Positions 33,127 to 33,180 of a stretch of 33,180 nucleotides of DNA are shown one piece after another; the first letter of the stretch is position 1; every line of letters begins with the position of its first letter. The notes beneath the pieces were generated by a model. It searched no databases. It saw only the letters and a program-made list of their open reading frames with translations, and was not told the DNA's origin. The position numbers were made by a program, and so were the translations under genes. Origin of the DNA: CAZJOD01 sp964547525. Lineage in GTDB: Bacteria; Bacillota; Clostridia; JAAYHZ01. The stretch spans positions 1-33,180 of the forward strand of contig CAZJOD010000019.1 in the NCBI GenBank assembly GCA_964547525.1. Direction: 5' to 3'.

Positions 33127-33180
33127 GTGCGCCCAGCATGGGCGCAATCTAACGGGTGAAAGTCCCGAGTGCGGGTTGAT
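33127..33180 (+). mobile_element. Group II intron, 5' end (continues beyond the window)
   Basis: GTGCGCCCAGCATGGGCGCA at 33127-33146 is the standard 5' end of a bacterial group II intron (GUGYG opening and domain I start). ACGGGTGAAAGTCCCGA at 33152-33168 is the next conserved stem of domain I. The pattern closely resembles the Oceanobacillus iheyensis group IIC intron as I recall it (GUGUGCCCGGCAUGGGUGCA...GGGUGAGAGUCCCGA). Group IIC introns insert just downstream of terminator stems, and here the intron begins 12 bases past the ATPase terminator stem. The reverse transcriptase/maturase would lie past the window end. Confidence 0.85.

Noticed and set aside
1..33180. CRISPR array, complete insertion sequence or prophage
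   Set aside because: No regularly spaced repeats, transposase or phage structural genes were found. The only mobile element seen is the partial group II intron at the end.

Overview
The window looks like a chromosomal segment of a low-G+C, spore-forming anaerobe of the class Clostridia. The basis is AT-rich intergenic DNA, strong GGAGG-type ribosome binding sites, sporulation genes (a SpoVB-like flippase and a SleB-type cortex lytic enzyme), CtsR and HrcA/CIRCE heat-shock operators, a hisZ/short-hisG histidine operon, and a thioredoxin-reductase-like flavoprotein without NADPH-binding signatures. I cannot name a genus.

Layout. (1) 1-1730: a visibly G+C-richer, decaying accessory operon on the + strand. 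It holds a partial GNAT acetyltransferase, a protein with a possible ADP-ribosyltransferase-like N-terminal motif, a short ORF, a radical SAM gene with an internal deletion and a P-loop gene broken at its Walker A. All four junctions are ATGA overlaps. (2) 1864-5569, minus strand: DUF5711-like membrane protein, CvpA-like protein, then L-fucose isomerase. (3) 5570-6200: intergenic block with a repeat copy, tRNA-Arg(CCG), a terminator and a 17-bp inverted repeat. (4) 6216-9265: dusB, acyl-CoA thioesterase, SpoVB-like flippase. (5) 9321-10645: two tandem Hsp20 genes, the first under a promoter bracketed by two perfect CtsR boxes. (6) 10823-11585: orphan hypothetical gene with an upstream remnant. 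(7) 11544-15686: a perfect 25-bp palindrome followed by an overlapping gene pair, a heparinase II/III-type lyase and a TIM-barrel hydrolase-like protein. (8) 15904-24124: histidine operon hisZ-G-D-C-B-purC-H-F-IE, with purC inserted and hisA missing. (9) 24248-26357: groES-groEL with promoter, perfect CIRCE and terminator. (10) 26561-29352: a membrane protein, sleB and three small uncharacterised genes, with a leader able to form alternative hairpins. (11) 29527-33119: FFTR-like flavoprotein and Ca2+-type P-ATPase with terminator. (12) 33127-33180: the 5' end of a group II intron, 12 bases past that terminator stem.

How parts work together. The his genes encode most of the route from PRPP and ATP to histidine. 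PurC supplies the purine branch that also recovers the AICAR released by HisH/HisF. The two chaperone loci answer to two repressors, CtsR and HrcA. The lyase/hydrolase pair lacks signal peptides and so probably handles imported oligosaccharides. The least described parts are the lyase/hydrolase pair with its palindrome, the ART-like protein, the small-gene cluster with its hairpin leader, and a dispersed repeat shared by 5831-5897 and 22005-22067.
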